DNA of 64,000 nucleotides from JAEUOS01 sp040382235 (lineage in GTDB: Bacteria; Pseudomonadota; Gammaproteobacteria; Burkholderiales; JAEUOS01). Positions 1-7,866 of the stretch are shown here, one piece after another. The DNA lies in the NCBI GenBank assembly GCA_040382235.1, contig JBEIFV010000008.1, forward strand, positions 1 through 64,000, written 5' to 3'. Every line of letters starts with the position of its first letter. Within the stretch, counting starts at the first letter, position 1. Below the pieces are notes generated by a model. That model searched no databases, was not told the origin of the DNA, and saw nothing but the letters and a program-made list of their open reading frames with translations. The translations under genes were made by a program, and so were the position numbers.

Positions 1-45
1 GAGCGAAAATTGGCCCCAGCGAGGACAGTTTTTGCGGGATTCGAA

Positions 46-68
46 GGCCCATAGCCCAGCTATGGGCC
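46..68. repeat. 10-bp perfect inverted repeat (hairpin)
   Basis: GGCCCATAGC and GCTATGGGCC flank a 3-nt loop. Neither side has a T-tract, so this is not a canonical intrinsic terminator, although it lies 134 nt past the hipA stop codon. I see no gene in the rest of 1-201. Confidence 0.5.
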
Positions 69-201
69 AAGAAGACGGTGAAAAATGGACCGCTGCGGCC
101 GATTTGCAGCCGACGTTTCCTAAGTCCGACAGGCTGCTAGCGCCGGCCAAGACTTCGGCTGCCGTCGAAAGCCAAGCGCGCCCGGAGCCGCAGCAGGCCC
201 G

Positions 202-1512
202 CTACGCCTCGAGCAACGCCTTGGCCGCGTTCAGTTGGTCGTGTTCGAAAGCAGGGACAAAGCCCGCCAACTCTTGGGCGGTCAGCCCAACCGCAGGGCT
301 CAGGGCCACTGCCTTCCAGTTCGAGACCGCCTTGACCACCTCGGCAAGCACGGCGACGGCTTCTGGTGCCGCAAGCGAGAAGTAGTCGGCGCGCGCCACC
401 AGGGTCGCCACGTCCGTTATAGGCCCATCGTCTTCCGACAGCCAGGTTTTGGATTCGCGGGTCTTGTCAGGGAACGGGTTGAGGTCGAAGGCGGGAGCCA
501 GGCGCCAAAAGTCACCTTCGACGTGGAGAAACCCCAGGTTATGCAGATGGTCGTCGATGTTGGTGATGAGCAAGTTGAACACCAGCCTGCGCCACATTTG
601 TTTGACGTCGTGTTCCGGGTCAAAGCCGTTGGTGCGGATGGCATCGGCGATTTCGAAGTAGGTGCGCTCCTCGTTACGCGTTGCCTGAAGCACCGAAGCT
701 GCCGACAAATAGGGGATTCGCAAGTCATCCACGGTTCGGTCGAATCGCTCGATGATGGCGACCGCAACTTTCTGCAGCGCCTCGATGCGGGATTGCGCCG
801 CGTCGATGCCGGCGGTCCTGGCCAAATGCAGCGCCAGCACCTCGCCGCGGGTAACGTCCCGTTCGTCGTTCACGCTCGGGAACTTGCCCAGCGAAAGCCG
901 GCCATTGCGGTCGATGACCGTGCATTTTGGTCTGAGCCCCCCCAGCGATGTCCCTCTTCCAAGCAGGTAGGCCAGGTCTGCCGCGGATTCCTTGTTCTCT
1001 TCCAGCGCCCGGCTGGCGTCGAACATTCTTTGCAGGTCCACCAGAGGGGGTGTGGCGCGGCGGCCTTCCTCCGGGGTTTTCAGGTATCTCGCGCTTAAGT
1101 CCCTCAGACGCAATGCCCCGATACGACTGAAGTCGTCCACCGCCAGCAGGTAATCCATCTCGGTCAAGGGCGGCAGATTTTCCGCACTGCGCCGTTTGGC
1201 GTGGTCGCGTGCAACGACTCGACGGCCCCAGGTGTCCGGCGCCGTATCGGCCAGCGCAAAGTGAAAAACCGAGTCCTGGGGGGAGGGCGCCCGTCGGCGC
1301 TGGTAATCAGGCGTCAGGTCCAGGTCCGGAGATACCTTAAAACGGTCCGTCCTGGCAAGCCACTCCGGGCCATAGGCAAAGGTCGTGTTTTCGCGCGCAC
1401 CTTGCTTGACGAAAGTCAGTTCCCCGACCAAGGCACCCGCATTGCCGATGCACACGGACACGGTCTGCCGAACATCGGCCGTGCTGGATTTGGCGCCGCG
1501 CGGTTTCTTCAC
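202..1512 (-). CDS. hipA: HipA-family serine/threonine kinase toxin
   Basis: This 436-aa protein is close to the usual HipA length. HipA kinases phosphorylate targets such as glutamyl-tRNA synthetase, which stalls translation and causes dormancy; the target here is not visible. The glycine-rich nucleotide-binding segment GRGTSLGGLRPK is at about residues 185-196. The catalytic loop NIDDHLHN (318-325) is followed by a metal-binding DLNPF segment near 343. The start codon overlaps the hipB stop by 4 nt (ATGA), the usual antitoxin-first order, so the two are probably translationally coupled and repressed by the HipAB complex. The reading frame is intact. The family assignment rests on the catalytic motifs and the operon partner. 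Confidence 0.93.
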   Translation of the reverse strand: MKKPRGAKSSTADVRQTVSVCIGNAGALVGELTFVKQGARENTTFAYGPEWLARTDRFKVSPDLDLTPDYQRRRAPSPQDSVFHFALADTAPDTWGRRVVARDHAKRRSAENLPPLTEMDYLLAVDDFSRIGALRLRDLSARYLKTPEEGRRATPPLVDLQRMFDASRALEENKESAADLAYLLGRGTSLGGLRPKCTVIDRNGRLSLGKFPSVNDERDVTRGEVLALHLARTAGIDAAQSRIEALQKVAVAIIERFDRTVDDLRIPYLSAASVLQATRNEERTYFEIADAIRTNGFDPEHDVKQMWRRLVFNLLITNIDDHLHNLGFLHVEGDFWRLAPAFDLNPFPDKTRESKTWLSEDDGPITDVATLVARADYFSLAAPEAVAVLAEVVKAVSNWKAVALSPAVGLTAQELAGFVPAFEHDQLNAAKALLEA

Positions 1513-1886
1513 AATGCACCCGTGGGTACCTGTTTGGTCTTGCGACGTATGCGCTGGGGCAACTGTTCGTCTGCCAGGGTGAGCCCTATTTCGTCCCTGG
1601 AACTGTCCAGCAAGGCGTTGAGCTTCTCGATCTCCCCGAATACATACAGGGCCCTGCCAATGAAATGCAGCGGAATACGCAGGTCGCCTTTTTCCATCCG
1701 CTTTACGGTGGAAATTGACGCGCCAATGCGCAGTGCCAGCGACTCCTGCGAAATGCGCCTTCTTCGTCTAGCCAGGGCAAGGTCGCGGCCCAGTTTCAGG
1801 ATGGCGCGCTCCACTGGATTCGGCACTGGCAGCGATTGAGCTTTACCGCTCTTCTGTGAACTTTTATTAATGTTAACGGCTTCCAT
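1509..1886 (-). CDS. hipB: HipB-like antitoxin, XRE-family repressor
   Basis: This small basic DNA-binding protein has a Cro/C1-type helix-turn-helix (SQESLALRIGASISTVKRME) in its middle. It should neutralise the adjacent HipA and repress their shared promoter. An in-frame ATG lies 9 nt upstream at 1895 and another upstream at 2021. I chose 1886 (125 aa) because a strong promoter has its -10 box over the 1895 ATG and would start transcription at or next to the 1886 ATG, giving a leaderless message. The C-terminus ends in a basic tail. The DNA upstream of the start is clearly more AT-rich than the surrounding genes. Confidence 0.88.
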   Translation of the reverse strand: MEAVNINKSSQKSGKAQSLPVPNPVERAILKLGRDLALARRRRRISQESLALRIGASISTVKRMEKGDLRIPLHFIGRALYVFGEIEKLNALLDSSRDEIGLTLADEQLPQRIRRKTKQVPTGAL

Positions 1887-1923
1887 AGAGGCCATTATAC
1901 AAAAAGTATCCGATTTGGTGCAA
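1886..1923 (-). promoter_or_regulatory. hipBA promoter, probably leaderless
   Basis: On the minus strand, TTGCAC (1923-1918) and TATAAT (1899-1894) are separated by 18 bp. The expected +1 falls about 8 nt past the -10 box, on the A of the ATG at 1886. No Shine-Dalgarno sequence could lie between. The rest of 1924-2080 shows no further gene. Confidence 0.7.
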
Positions 1924-2080
1924 GTAGTTTTACTGTAATAGCTCTCACATGACTCTTTATATGACTTGCAGGCTTTTTCCGGAGCTATAAAGTACCTCAA
2001 CAACCTGATGGGCGGCGCCATAGGAATCTCGCAGACCGTGGATTGCCAAGCGAATCGGCCAACTGCGTTTTACGCCACAT

Positions 2081-2114
2081 CAAAACAAGGCCCCTCGAGA
2101 AGCCTGGAGGGGCC
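2081..2114 (-). terminator. Rho-independent terminator downstream of the VWA gene
   Basis: An 8-bp stem (GGCCCCTC, 2089-2096, with GAGGGGCC, 2107-2114) and a 10-nt loop are followed on the minus strand by TTGTTTTG (2088-2081). It would end transcription from the VWA gene before it reaches hipBA. Confidence 0.75.
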
Positions 2115-2188
2115 GGAATGACTGCCGTTTACGACCAAAGGCACCGTCCATCTGAAGGACTGAAAAGTCTGGTCCCTTGAATATGCAA

Positions 2189-2225
2189 CTCAGGCGTCGC
2201 CCCGATTCGGGGAACGACGCCTGAG
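2189..2225 (-). terminator. Long stem-loop just past the VWA stop codon
   Basis: A perfect 11-bp stem (CTCAGGCGTCG with CGACGCCTGAG) encloses a small CCCC/GGGG hairpin, 9 nt past the stop codon. The minus-strand tract after it (TTGCATAT) is only weakly T-rich, so it may protect the 3' end or act together with the terminator at 2081-2114. Confidence 0.6.
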
Positions 2226-2234
2226 AGTGCGCGC

Positions 2235-3626
2235 CTAAGCCGTCCCGCCCGGCGTTCCGGCGTCGGGATCGGCGGGCGGCCGCCTGGGCGTGAACTGCGA
2301 TTTGCCCTGCGCCATCTTCCGGCGCAGGTAGGCGGCCTTCACATCTTCGGCCAGGCCCATGCCCTCGCCGCTCTGCGCCAACCGGCGCATCATGTTGGAG
2401 GACGAATACATCGCCTCTTTCATGAATTCCTCGCGCGAGCGGCGCGCGGCGAGTTTGCGGATGGCCTCGATCACCCCGGCCACCCATGGGTTGTTGGCAA
2501 ACCGGGCTTCGGCCTGCGCCAGCAGGCGATCAACCGCATTCCAGTCCCCGGCCCCGGCCGCAGCCCGCGCCTCGACCAGCAGTTCGGCGGCGTCGAGTTC
2601 GCTCAAGCGCCGCACGACCAGCTCGTCCTCGGCCACGGCAGCCATGGCCGCAGCTCCGAGGACGGGCAGCGACAGCAGTGCCGGTGCAAGCGGTACGGGC
2701 GCACCTTCGAGGTCCTCGCCGCGGGCGGTGACTTCCAGGAAGTGCAGCGACTTGCCCTCCTCCGGTATCAGCGCCTTCGGGATGCGCAGGCGCAGCACCG
2801 CCCATGCTTCGGCACCCCATGCGAGGTCCGGCAGGCGCCACCCGTTGGCCGCATTGCCGGTGAACGTGTTGAGCATCTCCACAACCACACCCGCCGGCAC
2901 GTTGACACTCAGGCGCAGGCCCTTGATGCACAGGTTTTCGATCAGGGCGAGTTCCTGCTGGAAAGGTTCCATCAGGTCGTCGGCGGTTTCGCCGTAGTAA
3001 TTGTTGCCCTGCGCCGACTGCGCCATCTCGATCATCAACTGTTCGTTGAACTCGCGCCCGAGCCCGTAAGTGCTCGTAGTCACCCCCTGGGCGGCCAGCT
3101 CGGCGCACTGCTTGGCGATCTCGGCGGTGTCGACCACGCCCTCGTTGGCGCAGCCGTCGGAGAGCAGGATCACGCGTGTCAGGCCGGCGTTGTCCGTCCT
3201 CTGCGCGATGCCGGTGAGGCTGTCCGCGCCGGCGCGCCAGCCGCCGTGCAGGTTGGTGTTGCCGCCGCTGTGGATGCCGGCGATGGCCTCGCGCAGGGCC
3301 TGGCCGTCGCCGCGCGGCTGGGCCGGGCACAGCAGGTGCACGCGGTTGTCGAATTGGACCAGCGCCACCTGGTCGTCGGGGCGCAGGCGGTCGATCACGA
3401 AATTGGCGCAGCGCATCGCTTCGGCAAGCGGCTGACCGCTCATCGAACCGGAACGGTCGATCACCAGCGCGAGGCCGTAGGGCGGCCGCTCAGCGACGTG
3501 GCCCTCTGGAGCGGCCGGTGCCTGGATGCGCACCAGCACCTCGACCTTGTTGTCGAAGTTGGCGAGCAGCGCCGCACGTCGGGCGGTGGCAAGTACGGGG
3601 ATGTTGTGAAGGGGATTGGGGTTCAT
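2235..3626 (-). CDS. VWA-domain protein (Ca-activated chloride-channel-like)
   Basis: This 463-aa protein carries a von Willebrand factor A domain with a complete metal-ion-dependent adhesion site. DRSGSMS is at about residues 57-63 and a later strand reads VILLSDGCANEG. A C-terminal region of about 200 residues is rich in Ala and Arg. I see no signal peptide, so it is probably cytoplasmic. VWA proteins of this kind scaffold metal-dependent protein contacts, often with AAA+ ATPases. An in-frame ATG exists upstream, but 3626 has an AAGGAGA ribosome-binding site at the right distance. The adjacent minus-strand fragment and divergent macrodomain gene suggest membership of the same island module as the genes at 11.5-24 kb. 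The precise role is unknown. Confidence 0.8.
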   Translation of the reverse strand: MNPNPLHNIPVLATARRAALLANFDNKVEVLVRIQAPAAPEGHVAERPPYGLALVIDRSGSMSGQPLAEAMRCANFVIDRLRPDDQVALVQFDNRVHLLCPAQPRGDGQALREAIAGIHSGGNTNLHGGWRAGADSLTGIAQRTDNAGLTRVILLSDGCANEGVVDTAEIAKQCAELAAQGVTTSTYGLGREFNEQLMIEMAQSAQGNNYYGETADDLMEPFQQELALIENLCIKGLRLSVNVPAGVVVEMLNTFTGNAANGWRLPDLAWGAEAWAVLRLRIPKALIPEEGKSLHFLEVTARGEDLEGAPVPLAPALLSLPVLGAAAMAAVAEDELVVRRLSELDAAELLVEARAAAGAGDWNAVDRLLAQAEARFANNPWVAGVIEAIRKLAARRSREEFMKEAMYSSSNMMRRLAQSGEGMGLAEDVKAAYLRRKMAQGKSQFTPRRPPADPDAGTPGGTA

Positions 3627-3660
3627 ATCGTTCTCCTTTATGTGGCTGGAACGGGGATCC

Positions 3661-3852
3661 TCAGGCCCGGGTAGGGCTTGAGGGGGCCGGATCATACGCC
3701 CGAATTTCGAGACGCGGAAGACCATGTGGCAGTCGATGGGGCGGATTGGGCGCGGGACCTACTGCGTTTTGGTGAGGGGCCCCCGGCGCAGCCTTGAGAA
3801 TCACCGCCGCCAGGGTCTGCGCGTCGCGAAACTGGATGATGGAATCGGGCAT
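3661..3852 (-). pseudogene. Internally deleted copy of the SIMPL-like gene
   Basis: The first 14 residues (MPDSIIQFRDAQTL) match the start of the intact 217-aa protein at 20788-21441 (MSDSTIQFHDTQTL). The next residues, AAVILKAAPGAPHQN, match that protein's extreme C-terminus (VASIILRAAPQAQQPN). About 180 residues between are missing. The frame is open but most of the domain is gone. It lies just upstream of the VWA gene on the same strand, so the ancestral order was probably this gene followed by the VWA gene. A functional 63-aa product is possible but unlikely. Confidence 0.7.
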
Positions 3853-3896
3853 TTTTCGCTCCTGGCTGATGGGTTAGACAGGCTACAGAATGGCTG

Positions 3897-3911
3897 GCTC
3901 GCCACATGAGC
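3897..3911. promoter_or_regulatory. Candidate WYL operator, site 1
   Basis: GCTCGC-CAC-ATGAGC, an imperfect dyad, also occurs as close variants at 5345-5359 and 11190-11204. It sits between the divergent VWA-side genes and the macrodomain-like gene, where a shared regulator could act on both directions. Confidence 0.5.
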
Positions 3912-4084
3912 TCGCACTTTCCTTTGGCACGAATCAGAGCCCAGGCCGGCACACGCGCCGCCTGCTATAAACCGGGGGGATCAGGTCGCGTTTTGCACTT
4001 ATGCTTAGCCTGTCGCCGACCCCAGGCACACAATGTGGGCGCGGGCCTGGCGCAGCATGATGCGTACCCGTTTCGGGGAGAAAC

Positions 4085-5116
4085 ATGATGGACTGGTTTG
4101 AACGCCTCACCGGGTTTCGCGAACAGGACTACGCCACCACCCGCCAGAACCTCGATGTCGACGGGAAGCAGCTGCATTCGCTCGTCAACGGCGCCTCGTA
4201 CGGCATCGGCGATTTCGAACTGGCTTCCCTTGAGGCCCTGCGCGAACGCGTGCAACGCGGTGGTGGCCTGCCCGGCAAGTTGCAAGTCAGCGTGGTCGTG
4301 GGTGACGTGCGCCAGCTGCACTGCGTCCCGCAGTACGCCGGCGCGCTGTTCCAGGTGGCGTCGCAATTCAACATGTTGGAAATGGTCTCGCCGCAAGTAA
4401 CGCCCGAGCAGGGCGTCACGCGCTACGAGGACGACCATACCCAGGGGCCGGGCTGCGCCATCGCCGCCGGGGCAGCCACGATCTACCGGAACTATTTCGT
4501 GCCGGTGGGCGACGGCATCGGCCAGACCAAAGATCGCCAGCTCAATGGATTGGCCGAAATTGGCGAATCGTTGAGCGAATCGCTCGGACAATCGGTTGAA
4601 AGCCTTTGGTCCATGCAAAACGGCTATGCGCTGTGTTCCCAGGCGGGCTTGAGCGCCATTGCCAAGCAGCTAGCGAAACTCGGACCGGATCAAACCGATG
4701 CATTGCGCGCCAAGCTGCGCATCGGCATCCACAGCGACGTGGAAGTCACCGATGCCGACGATTCGCCGCGGCCGCGGGTTTCGCAGGCGTTTTGCGGGGC
4801 CTTGCCGGTGGCCAACAGTCGCGTAGCGGCCAGCTACTGGGCGGCGTTTGCCACACTGGTTCTCGAGGCGGCCTACGAAGCCACGATGTGGGCCGCGGTG
4901 CTCAATGCGCAGCGCGACGGGTCGAACATCGTGTTGCTTACCCGCGTTGGCGGCGGCGTCTTCGGGAATGCGGCGGATTGGATTGATATCGCGATGCGAC
5001 GGGCCCTGCTCCTGGTGGCGGATTGCGGCCTCGACGTTCGGCTCGTCAGTCACGGTTCGCCGGACCCGCGGTTGGTGCAAATGGCGAGCGAGTTCGGTCA
5101 AGCCAGCAAGCGTTGA
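4085..5116 (+). CDS. Macrodomain-like protein of unknown function
   Basis: This 343-aa protein shows two features of the macrodomain (ADP-ribose-binding) fold. A strand ending in VVVGDVR lies at about residues 70-76, and a glycine loop GGGVFGN follows a hydrophobic strand (NIVLLTRV) near residue 285. Between them is a very well-formed segment (FQVASQFNMLEMVSP, then a glycine/alanine-rich stretch ending IYRNYF) that does not look like a standard short macrodomain. A poly(ADP-ribose) glycohydrolase-like arrangement is possible. GGAG precedes the ATG by a few bases. The neighbouring sirtuin, HDAC-fold and dead ARPP-1 genes fit an ADP-ribose or acyl-lysine theme. The fold call is by eye; substrate and activity are unknown. 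Confidence 0.55.
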   Translation: MMDWFERLTGFREQDYATTRQNLDVDGKQLHSLVNGASYGIGDFELASLEALRERVQRGGGLPGKLQVSVVVGDVRQLHCVPQYAGALFQVASQFNMLEMVSPQVTPEQGVTRYEDDHTQGPGCAIAAGAATIYRNYFVPVGDGIGQTKDRQLNGLAEIGESLSESLGQSVESLWSMQNGYALCSQAGLSAIAKQLAKLGPDQTDALRAKLRIGIHSDVEVTDADDSPRPRVSQAFCGALPVANSRVAASYWAAFATLVLEAAYEATMWAAVLNAQRDGSNIVLLTRVGGGVFGNAADWIDIAMRRALLLVADCGLDVRLVSHGSPDPRLVQMASEFGQASKR

Positions 5117-5271
5117 TCACATTGGCGCTCGGGCCGCTACCGCCCGGCCAACCGTGCGCTTTGACGTTTCAAGGGCTGGCAGACAAGCCGGCCGCGGTCA
5201 CGCTTTTCGAGGTCGAAAAGGGCCTCATCAGCCGGGTCGACCTGTGCATGCCGGAGCTCTACGTGCAATAG
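5113..5271 (+). pseudogene. Short fragment resembling the end of an NTF2-like protein
   Basis: The frame reads like protein (LTFQGLADKPAAVTLFEVEK, then GLISRVDLCMPE). It resembles the last strand of NTF2/SnoaL-like proteins, which often ends FEVxDGxIxRV. The only start is a TTG that overlaps the previous stop codon. Either it is a C-terminal remnant or a tiny translationally coupled peptide. Confidence 0.35.
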
Positions 5272-5344
5272 CTTTCGGTTGACGCGGCTGGGAAGTGGCG
5301 ACGGAACTTCTTTGACCAGTCACCAAGGCGGCGCCGCCCTTGTA

Positions 5345-5359
5345 GCTCGCGTGGCGAGC
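5345..5359. promoter_or_regulatory. Candidate WYL operator, site 2 (perfect dyad)
   Basis: GCTCGC-GTG-GCGAGC is a perfect 6-bp inverted repeat. On the minus strand it reads GCTCGC-CAC-GCGAGC, matching sites 1 and 3. It lies between a weak -35 (TTGTAG) and a -10 (TAGTAT) 25 nt before the WYL gene's GTG/ATG start region, a position suited to autorepression. Confidence 0.6.
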
Positions 5360-5383
5360 CCGTAGTATGTGACTTTCTCCAAG

Positions 5384-6388
5384 ATGCTCACTAATTCCGT
5401 GAATCAGACCGAAAGGCTCTACAAAATCGAGCAAATGCTCTCGGAGAACCAGGCGGTTCCGATCGAGACCCTGCTCGAGCGGCTGGAAATCTCGCGTGCC
5501 ACTTTCAAACGCGACCTCGATTACCTGCGCGACCGCCTGCACGCGCCCATCGTGTGGGACCGCGGCCAAGGCGGCTATCGGTTCGACGGGTCGGCTGGCC
5601 GTGGCACGCGCGCCGGCCCCAAGCACGAACTGCCCGGGCTGTGGTTCAACAGCAGCGAGGCCTACGCGCTGCTTGCAATGCAGCAATTGTTGAAGGAGAT
5701 CGAGCCCGGGTTGCTGTCCGGCCAGGTCGAGCCCCTCAAAACCCGCCTGCGCGCGCTGCTCGGATCCACCGACCACGATGTCGACCAAGTGGAAAAGCGC
5801 ATCAAGGTGGTGCAGGTCGGCGCCCGTCATGCCAACCCGGCGCTGTTCGCCGAGGTGGCCAACGCCGTGCTGTCACGCCGGCAGATCCGGATTGCGTACT
5901 TTTCACGCGGCACCGGTGAGGACACCGACCGCACCATCTCGCCCCAGCGCCTGGTGAACTACCGTGGCAGCTGGTATGTGGATGCCTGGTGCCATTTGCG
6001 CCAAGACCTGCGCAGCTTCTCGGTCGATTCAATCCGCAAGGCGGACGTGCTGAACGACCGCGCCCGCGCCGTGGCGGAAAAAGACCTGAAGGAATATTTC
6101 GAGACCAGCTACGGCATATTTCGCGGCAAGGCGACCAAGGTGGCCAAGCTCAGGTTCACGCCAGAGCGGGCGCGCTGGGTGGCCAATGAAACCTGGCATG
6201 CGCAGCAGAAGGGCACCTTCGAGGAGGACGGCAGCTATGTGCTGGAGCTGCCGTACCACGATGACCGGGAACTGGTGATGGATGTGCTGCGGCATGGGGC
6301 GGATGTGCAGGTGCTGGGGCCGGCGGAGTTGCGGCGGGCGGTGGTTGCGCAGGCGCGGGCGGTGGTGGGGCGGCACGATGGCCGGTGA
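5384..6388 (+). CDS. HTH-WYL-WCX transcriptional regulator
   Basis: The 334-aa protein has an N-terminal winged helix (LYKIEQML to the DLDYLRDRL recognition region, residues ~10-65). A central WYL domain follows (QIRIAYFSR, ISPQRLVNYRGSWYVDAWC), with a C-terminal WCX extension. WYL proteins sense ligands, often nucleic acid or nucleotide signals, and control defence islands. A GTG 15 nt upstream (5369) is an alternative start; neither has a clear ribosome-binding site. The perfect dyad at 5345-5359 in its promoter suggests autoregulation. The stop codon overlaps the next gene (start 6378) by 11 nt, so it is cotranscribed with the DUF1016 gene. Ligand and targets are inferred only from position. 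Confidence 0.9.
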   Translation: MLTNSVNQTERLYKIEQMLSENQAVPIETLLERLEISRATFKRDLDYLRDRLHAPIVWDRGQGGYRFDGSAGRGTRAGPKHELPGLWFNSSEAYALLAMQQLLKEIEPGLLSGQVEPLKTRLRALLGSTDHDVDQVEKRIKVVQVGARHANPALFAEVANAVLSRRQIRIAYFSRGTGEDTDRTISPQRLVNYRGSWYVDAWCHLRQDLRSFSVDSIRKADVLNDRARAVAEKDLKEYFETSYGIFRGKATKVAKLRFTPERARWVANETWHAQQKGTFEEDGSYVLELPYHDDRELVMDVLRHGADVQVLGPAELRRAVVAQARAVVGRHDGR

Positions 6389-6941
6389 GCCGAAGTCTCT
6401 AAAGGCGAAGGTGGACGGCGCTGGTTACGCGCAGTTCCTGGCCGCCATGAAGGCGCGGGTGTCGCACGCCCGAACGTCCGCCGCGCGCGCCGTCAACCAC
6501 GAGCTCGTCCTGCTGTATTGGGATATCGGGCGCGGCATCGTCGAAAAAGGACAAGCGGCGGGTTGGGGAGATGCCGTCGTGGCCCGGTTGTCGGCGGACC
6601 TTCTGGCGGCTTTTCCCGACATGCGCGGATTTTCCGCTGCCAACCTTTGGCGCATGAAGCAGTTTTATCTGGCGCACACGTCCCCGGAATTTCTCGCACA
6701 GGCTGTGCGAGAAATGGTCGCGGCGGTTCCATGGGGGCACCATGCATTGCTTCTGGGGCGCTCGCTGGAAGCGGCTGGTCATCTCTACTACCTGCGTGCC
6801 ACCGCGCATTTCGGCTGGAGCCGCAATGTGTTGTTGAACCAGGTCAAGGCCGGCGCCTATGAACGCGCGGTGAAGGAGAAGAAGGCCCACAACTTCGCCT
6901 TCGCCATGCCTGGGCATCTATCCGGAAAGACTGAGCGATGA
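6378..6941 (+). pseudogene. DUF1016 (YhcG-like) protein lacking its nuclease domain
   Basis: The 187 residues correspond to the DUF1016 N-terminal domain (helical, with LLYWDIGRGIVEKGQAAGWG at ~35-55 and PWGHHALLL near 125). The C-terminal PD-(D/E)XK nuclease half found in the second copy (7856-8987) and in the BREX-embedded copy (56334-57440) is missing. The protein ends soon after KKAHNFAFAMPGHL, where the others continue. It starts inside the WYL gene and its stop overlaps the KilA-N start by 4 nt, so the truncation sits at a cassette junction. It may still be expressed as an N-terminal-only protein; I call it truncated rather than certainly dead. Confidence 0.7.
6786..6896 (+). repeat. 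111-bp DUF1016 patch, copy 1
   Basis: This stretch matches 8315-8425 with two mismatches in 111 bp. The flanking parts of the two DUF1016 genes are far more diverged. That pattern suggests recent gene conversion or recombination. Confidence 0.8.
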
Positions 6942-7762
6942 AGCAGGGAAAGAAGTCGAGCATCGAGGTCCAGGGAGCAACGATCGGCATACTCACGCGG
7001 CCGGGTGGAGATTTTATTTCCCTGACCGACATGGTGCGAAATTTTGACGGTGGGGGTGCACTGATCGAGCAATGGCTCAAAAACAAGGATACCGTCCTGT
7101 TTCTTGGTGTCTGGGAAAGATTGAACAACCCCGATTTTAATTCCCTCGAATTCGAGGGAATTAGAAATGAAGCGGGCCGCAACAGTTTTTTCCTTTCTGC
7201 CAAGAAATGGATCGAACTGACGAGAGGCAAAGGCCTGATCGCGAGTGCCGGGCGATACGGCGGCACCTACGCGCATAAGGACATCGCTTTCGAATTCGGT
7301 TCCTGGCTCAGCCCGGAATTCAAGCTTTACCTGATCACCGAGTTTCAGCGCCTCAAGGACGACGAAAACGACCGCCTCAAACTCGATTGGAACCTCCAGC
7401 GCACGCTAGCCAAGATCAACTATCGCATCCACACCGATGCGATCAAGGACACGCTGATTCCGCCTGCCGTCACCAGGACACAGGCGTCCGCCGTCTACGC
7501 CAGCGAAGCCGACGTCCGGAACGTCGCACTCTTCGGCCAGACGGCGAAGCAATGGCGCGACACCCATCCCGGCGCCGAAGGCAATATTCGCGACCACGCG
7601 CCACTGGAGCAACTCGTCGTCCTGACCAACCTCGAAAGTCTCAACGCCGTCTTCATCCGCCAAGGCCTGGCGCAGCCCGAACGCTTGCGCACCCTCAACG
7701 GCATTGCCATCTCACAAATGAGCACGTTGCTCGCCGCCGGCAACTTGAAGCGTCTCAAATGA
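6938..7762 (+). CDS. KilA-N domain DNA-binding protein
   Basis: The 274-aa protein has a KilA-N domain, a fold of phage and large-virus DNA-binding proteins. Features include FISLTDMVRNF near residue 30, IEQWLKNKDTVLFLGVWE near 50, and GRYGGTYAHKDIAFEFGSWLSPEFKLYLITEF near 110-140. The C-terminal 120 residues are helical and contain a VRNVALFGQTAKQWRD segment. It overlaps the truncated DUF1016 gene by ATGA and may have replaced that gene's nuclease half. KilA-N proteins occur in prophages and defence islands; the role here is unknown. It could regulate or target the neighbouring nuclease-like proteins. Confidence 0.85.
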   Translation: MKQGKKSSIEVQGATIGILTRPGGDFISLTDMVRNFDGGGALIEQWLKNKDTVLFLGVWERLNNPDFNSLEFEGIRNEAGRNSFFLSAKKWIELTRGKGLIASAGRYGGTYAHKDIAFEFGSWLSPEFKLYLITEFQRLKDDENDRLKLDWNLQRTLAKINYRIHTDAIKDTLIPPAVTRTQASAVYASEADVRNVALFGQTAKQWRDTHPGAEGNIRDHAPLEQLVVLTNLESLNAVFIRQGLAQPERLRTLNGIAISQMSTLLAAGNLKRLK

Positions 7763-7866
7763 AACCCATGCCCCTCAATCGCGAGCTTGCCCGCCCGGTG
7801 CTGCCAGGCTGCGAATATCCCAATTGCTTCATCGAGGCGCCGGGCTGGAACCATCATGGCAGGTGA
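7759..7866 (+). CDS. Possible 35-aa peptide between KilA-N and DUF1016
   Basis: An ATGA overlap with the KilA-N stop opens a 35-codon frame that ends 11 nt inside the next DUF1016 gene. It contains a Cys/Trp/His-rich end (GCEYPNCFIEAPGWNHHGR). I do not recognise it. The double overlap suggests coupling rather than chance, but no independent support is visible. Confidence 0.3.
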   Translation: MKPMPLNRELARPVLPGCEYPNCFIEAPGWNHHGR

